Notes: a model not told the origin generated them from the letters alone. A stretch of 64,000 nucleotides of DNA from Nostoc sp. CHAB 5844 (GCF_020829595.1 NZ_JAIVFW010000007.1:62001-126000); one strand, 5' to 3'; counted from the first letter of the stretch, positions 25,705 through 35,317 are shown. Program-made: numbers and translations.

Positions 25705-27315
25705 ATGGCAATACTACCAGAAAACGAAAATTTAATATGGCTAAATGAATTCCGGAAAAAATATGGAAGATCCCCTCGTATTTTACATATCGGAAATATC
25801 GCTAATAATGCCTATAATAATGCAAAGCTACTTAACCAAATCGGGTTAGAATGTGATGTAATTTGTTATGATTACTATCATATTATGAGTTCTCCGGAAT
25901 GGGAAGATGCTGATTTTGAAGGAGAGATAAAAGATCAATTTTTCCCAAATTGGAATTCGGTTAAATTGCAAGGGTTTCAACGTCCTAAATGGTTTGTACA
26001 AGGCCCCTTAAAGTTATGTATTTATTATTTAATAGCAAAATCCAAAAAACAACCTATCAAAACAAGCTTATATCGATTCATCTTAAATAATTGTCGTTAT
26101 TTATTTTATAGAAAAAATATTTTAATAAACACTATTTTCATTTTTAAAAGTAAGTTTTTTGCTTTAAAAAGTAAGTTTTTTCCTATTGGAAGTATAATAT
26201 TTTATACGTTTTTATGTATTTTTTCAGCTACATTAGCAATAATTCACATTTTAATTGCACCAATTGTTATACCATACAAAATTGTGCTTAAGTATCAAAA
26301 ATATTTTGATTTGTCTAAAAATAATGAAAAACAAAATCAGTCTTATGAGTTTATTTTTGACAATCGTACAAGAGAATTAGTTCAATCTTTTGAAACAAAT
26401 TTTCCTCAAAGAGAAGATAATTTAAAATTAGATGATTTAGAACCCTATCGATACATTATCAAAGATTGGATTAAATTGTTTGAATGCTATGATATTATCC
26501 AAGGCTACTCTACTGATCCAATCTATCCTATGATTGCTGGTTGTAAGCCTTATGTTGCTTACGAGCATGGCACAATAAGGGATATACCTTTTGAAAATCA
26601 ACCAATTGGAAGACTAACAGCATTAAGCTACAAATTAGCCTCACACTCATTTATTACCAATCCTGATTGTATTTTTGCCGCCAAAAACTTAGATTTATCT
26701 TCTTTTAGCTTTGTACCGCATGTAATTGATGAAAAATACTATGACTCATCTCTGATTTTTGAACATAAAAATTCTCAAAATAACCCTTATATTATCTGTC
26801 CATCACGTCATGATTGGGCAGTCAAGGGAACTAATATCACAATTTTAGGTTATGCGGATTTTGTGAAAAATTATCCAGAATACCGTTTGGTTTTGACAGC
26901 CTGGGGTCTAGATGTTAATAAATCCAAAAATTTAATATGCGAACTTGGAATTAATGATAAGGTTGATTTTTTAGAACCAATGTCTATTACAAAATTAATT
27001 AAATATACACGGGGAGCAGCAGTTCTTATTGACCAGTTTAAGGGATATTTTGGTGGGATTGCTCCTACTGCATTATCAGTAGGTACTCCATTAATTATGC
27101 ACTTAGATTATAACAAATATTCATGGTGTTTTAAAAGCTTACCTCCTTATTTTGAAGCTGTTAATAAAGATGAAGTTTCTAAATGCCTTTCCCTTGCCAT
27201 CAAAATAGATAAAAATAAATACAAATATCAGGCTCTAGCTTGGCTAAAAGAAAATTATTATTATCAAACAGTCATCAAAGAACATTTAAATGTCTATAGT
27301 AAAATCTGTTCCTAA
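25705..27315 (+). CDS. Glycosyltransferase-like protein with central membrane segments
   Basis: The 536-residue protein starts with a GT-B-like strand (RILHIGNIANNAYNNAKLL). Its C-terminal donor region (IICPSRHDWAVKGTNITILGYADF, then a GGIAPTALSVGTPLI loop) is typical of GT4-like enzymes. Between about residues 120 and 200 lies a Lys/Phe-rich, strongly hydrophobic insertion with one or two possible membrane helices, unusual for soluble GT-B enzymes. AT content is very high. It overlaps the next gene by 26 bp. Sugar donor and acceptor are unknown. Confidence 0.7.
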   Translation: MAILPENENLIWLNEFRKKYGRSPRILHIGNIANNAYNNAKLLNQIGLECDVICYDYYHIMSSPEWEDADFEGEIKDQFFPNWNSVKLQGFQRPKWFVQGPLKLCIYYLIAKSKKQPIKTSLYRFILNNCRYLFYRKNILINTIFIFKSKFFALKSKFFPIGSIIFYTFLCIFSATLAIIHILIAPIVIPYKIVLKYQKYFDLSKNNEKQNQSYEFIFDNRTRELVQSFETNFPQREDNLKLDDLEPYRYIIKDWIKLFECYDIIQGYSTDPIYPMIAGCKPYVAYEHGTIRDIPFENQPIGRLTALSYKLASHSFITNPDCIFAAKNLDLSSFSFVPHVIDEKYYDSSLIFEHKNSQNNPYIICPSRHDWAVKGTNITILGYADFVKNYPEYRLVLTAWGLDVNKSKNLICELGINDKVDFLEPMSITKLIKYTRGAAVLIDQFKGYFGGIAPTALSVGTPLIMHLDYNKYSWCFKSLPPYFEAVNKDEVSKCLSLAIKIDKNKYKYQALAWLKENYYYQTVIKEHLNVYSKICS

Positions 27316-28261
27316 AATAGAGCGAGTAATGTTGATGGGAAATCGCTTACTAGCTCGAAATATTTTTAATTTTTTGTATTATGAAAATGAAATTACTCCT
27401 CTAGTAATTGTCAATTTTTCTGATCAAGGAATAGATAATGAAGCTGGAGTTTCATTACTTAAAACAGTCCAAGAAAAGAATGTAAAATATTGTCAACCAA
27501 AAAATATTAATCAAGATGAAAAAGTATTAAAATTAATTCAAGAATATTCACCTCAAATTGCTATTTCATGTTCTTATGAGAAAATTTTAACTAAGAAAGT
27601 ACTTAATTTGGTAAAAAATCATTTTTTCAATTTTCATTATTCTTTATTACCAAGACACAGAGGATGTTATCCTATTATATGGGCAATAGCATCCTCTGAT
27701 CCAGAAATAGGTGTTACCTTACATCAAATGAGTACTGGTATTGATGATGGAAATATTATTAATCAAGCTTCTATTCCTTTGGTTATAGGTGCTACAGCCA
27801 AAGATATGTATAATAAATGTGCAGAAATAGGAACTAATTTATTTAAAGAAGTTTGGGAAATTCTCAATCAAGGAAATTCTCTACCAAGTTACCCTCAATC
27901 TCCAAACAAAGTTATCTATCATACATTAAGATACCCATTCGATAGATGGATACCTTGGTATCTCTCAGCGACTAAAGTAGCATCTATTATTAATAGTTTA
28001 ACATTTTTCCCAAATCCTTCAGGGCGAAGTATTTATAATGACAATGAGATAGGAATTTTAGGCCCATCTTTTCCAAAAATAAGTGATAATTGCCAACCTG
28101 GATTAATTAAAAAACGAGATGATATGCTAACAGTTGATTGTCTTGATGGCTATATTACTTTTGACAAAGTTCGTCAAGATAATGCATTATACTCTCCAGA
28201 GATGTTATTACACAAAAATCATTATCTATATAGTCCAGTTTTACCAGAATATAATCCATGA
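27290..28261 (+). CDS. Formyltransferase family protein (probable sugar N-formyltransferase)
   Basis: The 323-residue protein has the formyl_trans_N domain with the catalytic triad Asn114, His116 (FNFHYSLLPRHRG) and Asp152 (GIDDGNII), spaced as in methionyl-tRNA formyltransferase. Inside a polysaccharide locus it more likely formylates an amino sugar, using N10-formyl-tetrahydrofolate. The start at 27290 lies within the previous gene; ATG 27329 (MLMGNRL) is an alternative. It overlaps the following deacetylase-like gene by 4 bp (ATGA), suggesting a coupled pair that exposes and then formylates an amine. Confidence 0.8.
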   Translation: MSIVKSVPKIERVMLMGNRLLARNIFNFLYYENEITPLVIVNFSDQGIDNEAGVSLLKTVQEKNVKYCQPKNINQDEKVLKLIQEYSPQIAISCSYEKILTKKVLNLVKNHFFNFHYSLLPRHRGCYPIIWAIASSDPEIGVTLHQMSTGIDDGNIINQASIPLVIGATAKDMYNKCAEIGTNLFKEVWEILNQGNSLPSYPQSPNKVIYHTLRYPFDRWIPWYLSATKVASIINSLTFFPNPSGRSIYNDNEIGILGPSFPKISDNCQPGLIKKRDDMLTVDCLDGYITFDKVRQDNALYSPEMLLHKNHYLYSPVLPEYNP

Positions 28262-28977
28262 TTTGCCTAACTTTTGATACAGACTATATGCTTGAATCTG
28301 ACATGAGGCAATTTCTTGAAAAATTTCCCATATATGGTGAAGCAACTTTTTTTCTTTGGAAATCATTTGAAAATATAAACTGGGGAAAACATGAACTAGA
28401 ACCTCATCCTTATATTTCAGAAACTAGAAAATGGTCTGATGAAGTTGAAACTTTAGTGAATAGTTTACAAATTAACCCGCAAGGAATGCGCTCACATTCT
28501 TGTTTTTATTCTCATACATTCGGAGTTTACTTAAAAAAACATAATTATCTTTATACAACTATGACAACCCCACTTTTACAGGATAATCTTTATCCTTATC
28601 GTCAGCCTTGGGGAATTTGGGAATTACCCATTTATTATATGGATAATATGGACTTTTGTATGCCTCTAAATTGGCTAAAAATCAATTATATTCCCTTCGA
28701 TGCCAATATTATTAGTAAAGCAATTAAAGGCAAATCTTTATATGTATTTGATTTTCACCCTTTGCATATTATTTTAAATACAAGAACTTATAATGATTAC
28801 TCTTTAGTAAGAGACGAAATTGTTAAGGAAGGTAAATCACCTTTTAATTATAGTTTTGAAGGTAGAGGAACGAGAACTTTTTTTGAGGAACTCTGTCAAG
28901 CTATGTTAAATTTTAAAAATCCTAGTTTAACTTGTTTAGATGCTTTAAAGCAATTCGAGTACCAATTATCTAGATAA
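28258..28977 (+). CDS. Polysaccharide deacetylase (NodB)-like protein
   Basis: The 239-residue protein begins with motif TFDTD (Asp7, Asp9), like motif 1 of NodB-family deacetylases. It has a metal-site-like GMRSHSCFYSH (His80, His86) and ends with VFDFHPLHI near residue 175. The His pair has a wider spacing than the usual HxxxH, so metal binding may differ. The likely role is removal of an N-acetyl group from a sugar, before formylation by the overlapping upstream gene. No signal peptide, so it would act in the cytoplasm on a precursor. Confidence 0.65.
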   Translation: MICLTFDTDYMLESDMRQFLEKFPIYGEATFFLWKSFENINWGKHELEPHPYISETRKWSDEVETLVNSLQINPQGMRSHSCFYSHTFGVYLKKHNYLYTTMTTPLLQDNLYPYRQPWGIWELPIYYMDNMDFCMPLNWLKINYIPFDANIISKAIKGKSLYVFDFHPLHIILNTRTYNDYSLVRDEIVKEGKSPFNYSFEGRGTRTFFEELCQAMLNFKNPSLTCLDALKQFEYQLSR

Positions 28978-29049
28978 AGAATAAGTTTAATAAAATACCT
29001 ATTACTTAAATTTTCAACCTTACCTATATCATTATCATTATGAGCAATT

Positions 29050-30189
29050 ATGAAAAAAGAATTATTGAAGTGTTTTGATCATAAGTTTTATTCAGACTTT
29101 TCATCATTAGTAACCTTTTTAGACGAGAATAATCAAGTTATTGAAGGAGTAATTTTGGATGAAAATCAATATTGGTATCCTATTGTAAAGGGTGTTCCAT
29201 GTCTTTTATCTGGTTCGTTAAGACCAGATTTTTTTTGGTTTCAAGAAAAATATAATTTGCCTAGTGTGATTAGTAGTAGTGATCAATCTAGCAAACAGCA
29301 CGAGCAAGAACAGCAAATAAAAACTAATAAATCTTTTTCAGACAAATGGAATCGTTTCAAAAATTATGGTTTAGAATCTAGCCATCAAGAATTTTTATAC
29401 GAATGGTATTGCAAAAAACTTGGTATTCCAAGTCTAGAAGAACTTCAAGCTTTTTATCAAAAATTTGATCGGATTTTAGAAGTTGGCCCTGGTTCTGGCT
29501 TTAACACGAAATTTATTGCCGAAAATACAAAAGGGCAAGTTTTCGCAGTAGATATCTCTGAAGCAGCCTTCACAACATTTGAAAATACAAAACACCTACC
29601 AAACTGTCATGTGGTTCAGGCTGACTTAATGGATATGCCATTTAGCGATAACTTTTTTGATTTTATTATTGCAGATGGTGTACTTCACCATACTCCTAAT
29701 ACTAAGAAAGCTTTATTTGCCATTTATAGCAAACTTAAGCCTGGTGGGCAGTTATTTTTTTATGTTTATAAAAAAATGGGAGTAGCCCGTCAATTTTGTG
29801 ACCAATATATTAGAGAATCATTTACTAACCTTGATCCAGAGTCTTGCTATAAAGCTTGTGAAAGTCTGACTGAGTTAGGGCGAGAATTAAGTCGTCTCAA
29901 CGCTAAGATTACTTTAAATCAACCGATTTCTATTCTCGGTATACCTGCTGGAACTCATGATGTCCAAAGACTGATTTACTACAACTTTGTGAAATGTTTT
30001 TGGAACGAAGCATTTGACTTCGAGACTAATAATATGGTCAACTTTGACTGGTATCATCCTCACAATGCTTGGCAACATACAGAGGAAGAAGTGCAAGAAT
30101 GGCTGCAAGAATTAGGAGTTCAAGATTATCAATTTAATCCTGCTAACCCCAATGGTATTTCTGTTCTTTTAACTAAGCCAGTCGTGTGA
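29050..30189 (+). CDS. SAM-dependent methyltransferase with Trm112-like N-terminus
   Basis: The 379-residue protein has an N-terminal segment (residues 1-60) with the YWYPIVKGVPCLL pattern of Trm112/Spt-like small domains. A methyltransferase core follows: motif I ILEVGPGSGFNT (about 140-151), FAVDISEAA, and DGVLHHTPN. The role in the locus is probably sugar methylation; the substrate is not readable. It ends in a GTGA overlap with the next glycosyltransferase, so the two are translationally coupled. Confidence 0.8.
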   Translation: MKKELLKCFDHKFYSDFSSLVTFLDENNQVIEGVILDENQYWYPIVKGVPCLLSGSLRPDFFWFQEKYNLPSVISSSDQSSKQHEQEQQIKTNKSFSDKWNRFKNYGLESSHQEFLYEWYCKKLGIPSLEELQAFYQKFDRILEVGPGSGFNTKFIAENTKGQVFAVDISEAAFTTFENTKHLPNCHVVQADLMDMPFSDNFFDFIIADGVLHHTPNTKKALFAIYSKLKPGGQLFFYVYKKMGVARQFCDQYIRESFTNLDPESCYKACESLTELGRELSRLNAKITLNQPISILGIPAGTHDVQRLIYYNFVKCFWNEAFDFETNNMVNFDWYHPHNAWQHTEEEVQEWLQELGVQDYQFNPANPNGISVLLTKPVV

Positions 30190-31373
30190 AAAAAATCTTT
30201 AGGCTTATTTATGAATTTTTATCTATTTGGGTGATATTTCTAGTCATACTTTTATCACCCTTAAGATTTATTTATAAAAAGTTAACTTCACATCAAATAA
30301 GAAGCTTATGGTTGGGAACTCCCATTATTACTTTAGCTTTTAAAGCCAAAGCAGAATGTCTGTTGGGAGTAAAAGCTAGATCATTAGTCTACGAAACCTA
30401 TTTTATTACCCAAAGTTTTGACTACAATTTGAGCCAATGGACTCGAATTCCATTAGTAGGTAAGTTAACTTCACTATTTATTTTTTTGTGGGCTTGTATT
30501 TGGGCTGATAGACTTCATTTATACTGCGATCGCGGTTTACTTTTATCTTGGCAACCTTTACAAATAAATTTTAGAGAATTATTTGTTTATAAATTACTCG
30601 GTATACATATGTTTTTCTGGACATATGGTGCTGACGTTCGCAGTCAGCAAACTACACAAAGATTAGGAGAACCTAATTGCTGTACAGAGTGTAATTTAAT
30701 TGGTCAAGCCTGTGTATGTGATGAAAATAGACGAGTAAGTTATATAGAAAAACTTAAACAGTATTCAACAGCCATTTTCTCTATGGGAGATATGATTGAA
30801 TACACTCCTGGTAGTCGAAACGATTTATTCTTCTGGCCTATAGATTTATATGGGCCTAGTAGCCATAAATATCAACCTGCTTATCCTCAACCAGATAAAC
30901 ATAAACCTCTGCGTATCGTTCATGCACCTAATCATAGAGTATTTAAAGGAAGCCACTTCTTAATTAAAGCAGTGGAAAATCTTCAGCTTGAAGGTGTTTC
31001 TATAGAACTGATTCTTGTGGAAAAAGTGCCTAATGAGCAAGCATTAGAAATATATCGTACTGCTGATGTTATTTTTGATCAGTGCTTAATTGGCTTTCAT
31101 GGCTATTTCGCTCTTGAAGGTATGGCAATGGGTAAACCTGTGATGTGTTTTATTAGAAAACCTCAAGAGTATTTATTGCACCCAGAAGAATGCCCAATTA
31201 TTAATACGCATATCAAGACTTTAGAAAAAGATTTACGTGAATTAGTTACAAATAGGGAAAAGTTACAAGAAATTGGCGTAAAAAGTAGACAATATATAGA
31301 GAAATACTTTACTCTCGAAGCCTTTGCCCAGAGGTTACAAAAAGCTTATCAAGATTTAGGAATAGCCACATGA
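30186..31373 (+). CDS. Glycosyltransferase (GT4-like) with N-terminal membrane helix and cysteine cluster
   Basis: Starts at GTG overlapping the preceding TGA. The 395-residue product has a membrane helix at about 9-27 and a GT-B C-terminal half: IVHAPNHRVFKGSHFLIKA, then DVIFDQCLIGFHGYFALEGMAMGKP, the donor-binding Glu loop. After GADVRSQ there is a cluster C165, C166, C169, C176, C178 that could bind zinc. The gene at 32273 encodes a relative with a similar layout. It ends in an ATGA overlap with the SDR gene. Confidence 0.78.
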   Translation: MKKIFRLIYEFLSIWVIFLVILLSPLRFIYKKLTSHQIRSLWLGTPIITLAFKAKAECLLGVKARSLVYETYFITQSFDYNLSQWTRIPLVGKLTSLFIFLWACIWADRLHLYCDRGLLLSWQPLQINFRELFVYKLLGIHMFFWTYGADVRSQQTTQRLGEPNCCTECNLIGQACVCDENRRVSYIEKLKQYSTAIFSMGDMIEYTPGSRNDLFFWPIDLYGPSSHKYQPAYPQPDKHKPLRIVHAPNHRVFKGSHFLIKAVENLQLEGVSIELILVEKVPNEQALEIYRTADVIFDQCLIGFHGYFALEGMAMGKPVMCFIRKPQEYLLHPEECPIINTHIKTLEKDLRELVTNREKLQEIGVKSRQYIEKYFTLEAFAQRLQKAYQDLGIAT

Positions 31374-32263
31374 AAGTTCTAATTGTTGGGTCTAAAGGTT
31401 TTATTGGTAAATATTTATTTAATCACCTCAAATTACTGGGAGCAGATGTTTATGGTATTAGTTCTACCGATGACAATGGTATTAATCTAGAAACTGGTAT
31501 TTTATCTGAACAATTTTCTATTAGCCCAGGTACTGATGCTGTTGTCTACTTAGCACAATCACCATACTATCGCCAAGTTCCAGAAAAGGCTGCACATTTA
31601 TTGAATGTGAATGTAGTCAGTGCTGTGAAAGTGGCGGAAATAGCACGTAAAGCTAAAGTGCAGCGATTTATTTACACTTCTACTGGTAATGTTTATGCAC
31701 CAAGTTTTCAATCTCTAGTAGAAACATCTCCTTTAAAGAGAGATAACTGGTATTCTTTCAGCAAAATTTGTGCAGAGGAAGCACTAGCTTTGTTTCGTAA
31801 TGATATGGATATTACGATAACTAGGTTGTTTGGTGTTTATGGCCCTGGACAAACGGATAAGCTTATTCCTCGGTTAGTTAACACCGTCTTGCAAGGAAAC
31901 AAAGTTTTCATCGAAAGAAATGAAAATGATATCTCTGATTTGGATGGGTTAAAATTATCAGTTATATATATATACGACCTTGTTGAGATTTTAACACAAA
32001 TTTTAAAAAAATCCCCAAATTATTATTTCATTAATATAGCAAGTCAAGAAGTTATAAATTTAAGAAAAATTATTAATTCAATTGCAATTTTAACCCAAAA
32101 GCAAGTCAATATTGAATTAACAGATAAAATTCGCTATTTTGATTTGATTGCTGATATTACGTTATTAAAACAAACATTCAATCCAGTTTTTACACCTTTT
32201 AATGTTGGCATTGAAAAAACAATTATGCAAACCCTGCATCAAGCTAATAATTCTGGGAGGTGA
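31370..32263 (+). CDS. NAD-dependent epimerase/dehydratase (SDR)
   Basis: The 297-residue SDR has the N-terminal VGSKGFIGKYL glycine motif, a catalytic Thr/Ser in YTSTGNVYAP and Tyr/Lys in YSFSK, with LFGVYGPGQ downstream. It is somewhat shorter than UDP-glucose 4-epimerase. The reaction is unknown; NDP-sugar epimerisation or reduction is expected. ATGA overlap with the preceding glycosyltransferase and a 9-bp gap to the following one indicate one transcript. Confidence 0.8.
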   Translation: MKVLIVGSKGFIGKYLFNHLKLLGADVYGISSTDDNGINLETGILSEQFSISPGTDAVVYLAQSPYYRQVPEKAAHLLNVNVVSAVKVAEIARKAKVQRFIYTSTGNVYAPSFQSLVETSPLKRDNWYSFSKICAEEALALFRNDMDITITRLFGVYGPGQTDKLIPRLVNTVLQGNKVFIERNENDISDLDGLKLSVIYIYDLVEILTQILKKSPNYYFINIASQEVINLRKIINSIAILTQKQVNIELTDKIRYFDLIADITLLKQTFNPVFTPFNVGIEKTIMQTLHQANNSGR

Positions 32264-32272
32264 TATGTTATC

Positions 32273-33346
32273 GTGAAAGTTCTGCATTTACCTACATCTG
32301 TTGGTGGCAATTCTTGGGGTTTAGCCCAAGGTGAAAAAGCATTAGGATTAGATAGTACAGTTTTAATTTCTCAACAAAATTGGTTAGAATATCCAGCTGA
32401 TATTAATCTTAATATTCAAAATATAAAACCTAAAGCTGGGCGTTTTTTAAAGCTGGCATTAGCTTTTATGAAAATTAGAAACAAATATGATATTTTTCAC
32501 TTTAATTTTGGTTCATCATTAATTCATTTTCCTAATAGTCGCCTCAATCAGTTTGAACTGCCATTTTACCCAGATAAAGCTAAACTATTTGTTACTTATA
32601 ACGGTTGTGATATTAGACAGAAATATCCCACTATGCAAAGGACACAAATAGCGGCTTGTCACAATCCCAACTGTTATCAAGGACAATGTAATTCTGGTCA
32701 GCTAGATCATTATAGACGTGAAGGCTTAAAAAAAATTGAACCTTATGTCAAACATATCTGGGCATTAAATCCTGATTTACTTTATTTTTTACCATCAGAT
32801 AAATCATCATTTCTACCTTATTCAATTAATTTTGAAGGAATTAATATATTTCTTCCCCAATTAAATAACAAAAAACTCAAAGTTGTTCATGCGCCCACTA
32901 ACCGAGAAGCTAAAGGTAGTGCTTATATTTTGGCAGCTTTAGAAAGATTACAACAAACCCATGCTGAATATATAGAGGTGTGTCTAGTAGAAAATCTACC
33001 TCATGCACAAGCTATACAAATTTATCAGCAAGCAGATTTAATCATTGACCAAATTGTGATTGGCTGGTATGGGGGATTTGCAGTTGAAGCAATGCAGATG
33101 GGAAAACCTGTAATAGCAAGAATTGCTGAGGAAGATTTACATTTTTTACCTCAACAAATGGCATCTGATGTGGTAGACACTATAATCAATGCTGAACCCA
33201 ATAATATTTATGAAATTATCCGACAATGTATAGAAGATAGAAAAAAGTTACAAAATCATTCAGCAGCTGGTTTGGAATATGTGAATAAATGGCATGAGCC
33301 AAAATATGTTGCTAGTTTAACCAAGGAAAAGTATGAATCTAGTTGA
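32273..33346 (+). CDS. Glycosyltransferase (GT4-like), paralogue of the 30186 gene
   Basis: The 357-residue protein starts at GTG (GTGAAAGTT), preceded by a GGGAGG-type site at about 32256-32261. It shares with the 30186 product the block VVHAPTNREAKGSAYI, the LIIDQIVIGWYGGFAVEAMQMGKPV donor loop, and a cysteine group after GCDIRQ (C112, C129, C134, C139). It lacks the N-terminal membrane helix. Two related enzymes in one locus suggest successive similar linkages in the repeat unit. Confidence 0.8.
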   Translation: MKVLHLPTSVGGNSWGLAQGEKALGLDSTVLISQQNWLEYPADINLNIQNIKPKAGRFLKLALAFMKIRNKYDIFHFNFGSSLIHFPNSRLNQFELPFYPDKAKLFVTYNGCDIRQKYPTMQRTQIAACHNPNCYQGQCNSGQLDHYRREGLKKIEPYVKHIWALNPDLLYFLPSDKSSFLPYSINFEGINIFLPQLNNKKLKVVHAPTNREAKGSAYILAALERLQQTHAEYIEVCLVENLPHAQAIQIYQQADLIIDQIVIGWYGGFAVEAMQMGKPVIARIAEEDLHFLPQQMASDVVDTIINAEPNNIYEIIRQCIEDRKKLQNHSAAGLEYVNKWHEPKYVASLTKEKYESS

Positions 33347-33355
33347 TTGTAAAAT

Positions 33356-35290
33356 ATGTGTGGGATTGCAGGCATACTGTTAGGGAGTAAATCACAGGTA
33401 GATGTCAGCATTTTAAAATCTCTTAGTCATTTCTTGAGCGATCGCGGCCCTGATGACTTAGGTTTCTTAGGTTGGTCAAAAACTATACCTGTTCGCATCT
33501 CCCGCAATCCGCAAACTGTAGAAAATAGTCAACTTTATTTATTACATCGTCGCCTATCTATTCTTGATCTAAGTCCGGCTGGCTGGCAACCAATGGCAAC
33601 AGCTGACGGCAGATATTACATTGTCTTTAACGGCGAAATCTACAACTACTTAGAACTACAAACTCACCTACAAGCTTTAGGACACCAATTTCAATCTCAT
33701 TCAGATACTGAAGTTTTGCTGAGTGCCTATGCTGAATGGGGTGTGAATGCTTTGAGCAAATTAGTCGGAATGTTTGCCTTTGCCATTCTTGATACTTGGG
33801 AACACAGCCTATTTTTAGCCCGCGATTTTTTTGGCATTAAACCTCTCTACTATACTTACTGGCAAGATGGACTAGCTTTTGCTTCCGAAATTAAAGCCCT
33901 GCTTCAACTTCCTGGTATTAACCGCCGTGTCAATCCGCAGCGACTATACGACTACCTACAATCTGGACTGACAGATTATGGTGGTGAAACTTTGTTTGCT
34001 AATATCCAGCAGCTACCGCCTGCTCATTTTCTGAAAATCTCTTTAGAAAATCCCCAGCAACCGCAAATTTCACGTTACTGGCAAGTAGAGTTAAATCAGA
34101 CTTTAGATATTACATTTCCCGAAGCCACAGCACACCTACGCCACCTATTTTTAGAAAGTGTTGGGCTGCATTTGCGTAGCGATGTACCAGTAGGTGCAGC
34201 CCTTTCTGGAGGGATAGATTCTTCAGCAATTGTGATGGCGATGCGTCATTTGCAAGGCAACAACTTGCAAATACATACATTTAGTTATATTGCTTCGGAG
34301 CCATCTCTGAGCGAAGCAAAATGGGTAGATACAGTCGCACAAGCAGCGACAGTCATAGGACATCGAGTAAAACCATCTCCTCAAGAGCTAATAGCCGATC
34401 TTGACAAACTCATTCAACTGCAAGATGAGCCTTTTGGCAGCACCAGCATTTATGCTCAATACCGAGTATTTCAAATGGCCAAAGCTGCCAATATCAAGGT
34501 GATGTTAGATGGACAAGGAGCCGATGAACTTTTGGGTGGCTATCGCGCCTATCTGGCTGCGCGACTGGCTTCTTTATTACGTCAAGGACAGTGGGGAAGC
34601 GCCAGCCAATTTTTCCAACGAGCTGCAAAGCTACCGGGAACTAGTCAAAAGACACTCTTGTTCCGCGCTATGGGACTACTTCTCCCGCCTAGTTTGCAAG
34701 CATCAGTCAGACAGTTAGTTAAAAAAGACGTTATACCTAGTTGGTTAAATAATCACTGGTTTACTAAATATGGGCTGGAGCCTAAACTTTATCAAAGCAA
34801 ACAAGGTCAAGAAATATTACGAGCAGAACTTCATCAAGCCGTGGTAGAAAATAGCTTGCCGATGCTGTTGCGTTATGAAGACCGGAACTCTATGGCACAC
34901 TCAATTGAAAGCCGAGTTCCTTTTCTTACGCCTGCTTTAGTAAATTTTGTTTTTTCTTTACCTGAAGAATTTATTATTGCCAATAATGGCACTTCTAAAG
35001 TTATTTTTCGTGAAGCAATGCAAGGTATTGTTCCCGACATCATATTAAATCGCCAAGATAAAATCGGCTTTGCTACACCAGAACAAAGTTGGCTAAAAAT
35101 TTTAAGTCCTTGGGTGGAAAGTGTGTTAGATAGTGAAATGGCAGCCCAAATTCCTGCACTGAATTTAAAACAGATGCAAACAGATTTTCAAGCAGTTGTA
35201 GAAGGAAAATCTGCTTTTGATTTTCGGATTTGGCGTTGGGTGAATTTAATTCGCTGGGCTGAGAATTTAGCTGTTACCTTTGAGCAATAA
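33356..35290 (+). CDS. asnB: Asparagine synthase (glutamine-hydrolysing) family amidotransferase, copy 2
   Basis: The 644-residue protein keeps Cys2 (MCGIAGILL), FNGEIYNY and the pyrophosphatase loop SGGIDS at 284-289. It is clearly divergent from the copy at 20768, so this is not a recent duplication. One copy might be biosynthetic for asparagine and the other amidate a sugar acid, or both may modify the glycan. The gene starts 9 bp after the glycosyltransferase. HIP1 sites reappear from about here. Confidence 0.85.
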   Translation: MCGIAGILLGSKSQVDVSILKSLSHFLSDRGPDDLGFLGWSKTIPVRISRNPQTVENSQLYLLHRRLSILDLSPAGWQPMATADGRYYIVFNGEIYNYLELQTHLQALGHQFQSHSDTEVLLSAYAEWGVNALSKLVGMFAFAILDTWEHSLFLARDFFGIKPLYYTYWQDGLAFASEIKALLQLPGINRRVNPQRLYDYLQSGLTDYGGETLFANIQQLPPAHFLKISLENPQQPQISRYWQVELNQTLDITFPEATAHLRHLFLESVGLHLRSDVPVGAALSGGIDSSAIVMAMRHLQGNNLQIHTFSYIASEPSLSEAKWVDTVAQAATVIGHRVKPSPQELIADLDKLIQLQDEPFGSTSIYAQYRVFQMAKAANIKVMLDGQGADELLGGYRAYLAARLASLLRQGQWGSASQFFQRAAKLPGTSQKTLLFRAMGLLLPPSLQASVRQLVKKDVIPSWLNNHWFTKYGLEPKLYQSKQGQEILRAELHQAVVENSLPMLLRYEDRNSMAHSIESRVPFLTPALVNFVFSLPEEFIIANNGTSKVIFREAMQGIVPDIILNRQDKIGFATPEQSWLKILSPWVESVLDSEMAAQIPALNLKQMQTDFQAVVEGKSAFDFRIWRWVNLIRWAENLAVTFEQ

Positions 35291-35317
35291 ATAACCAAAT
35301 ACACAAATAAAAGTATT

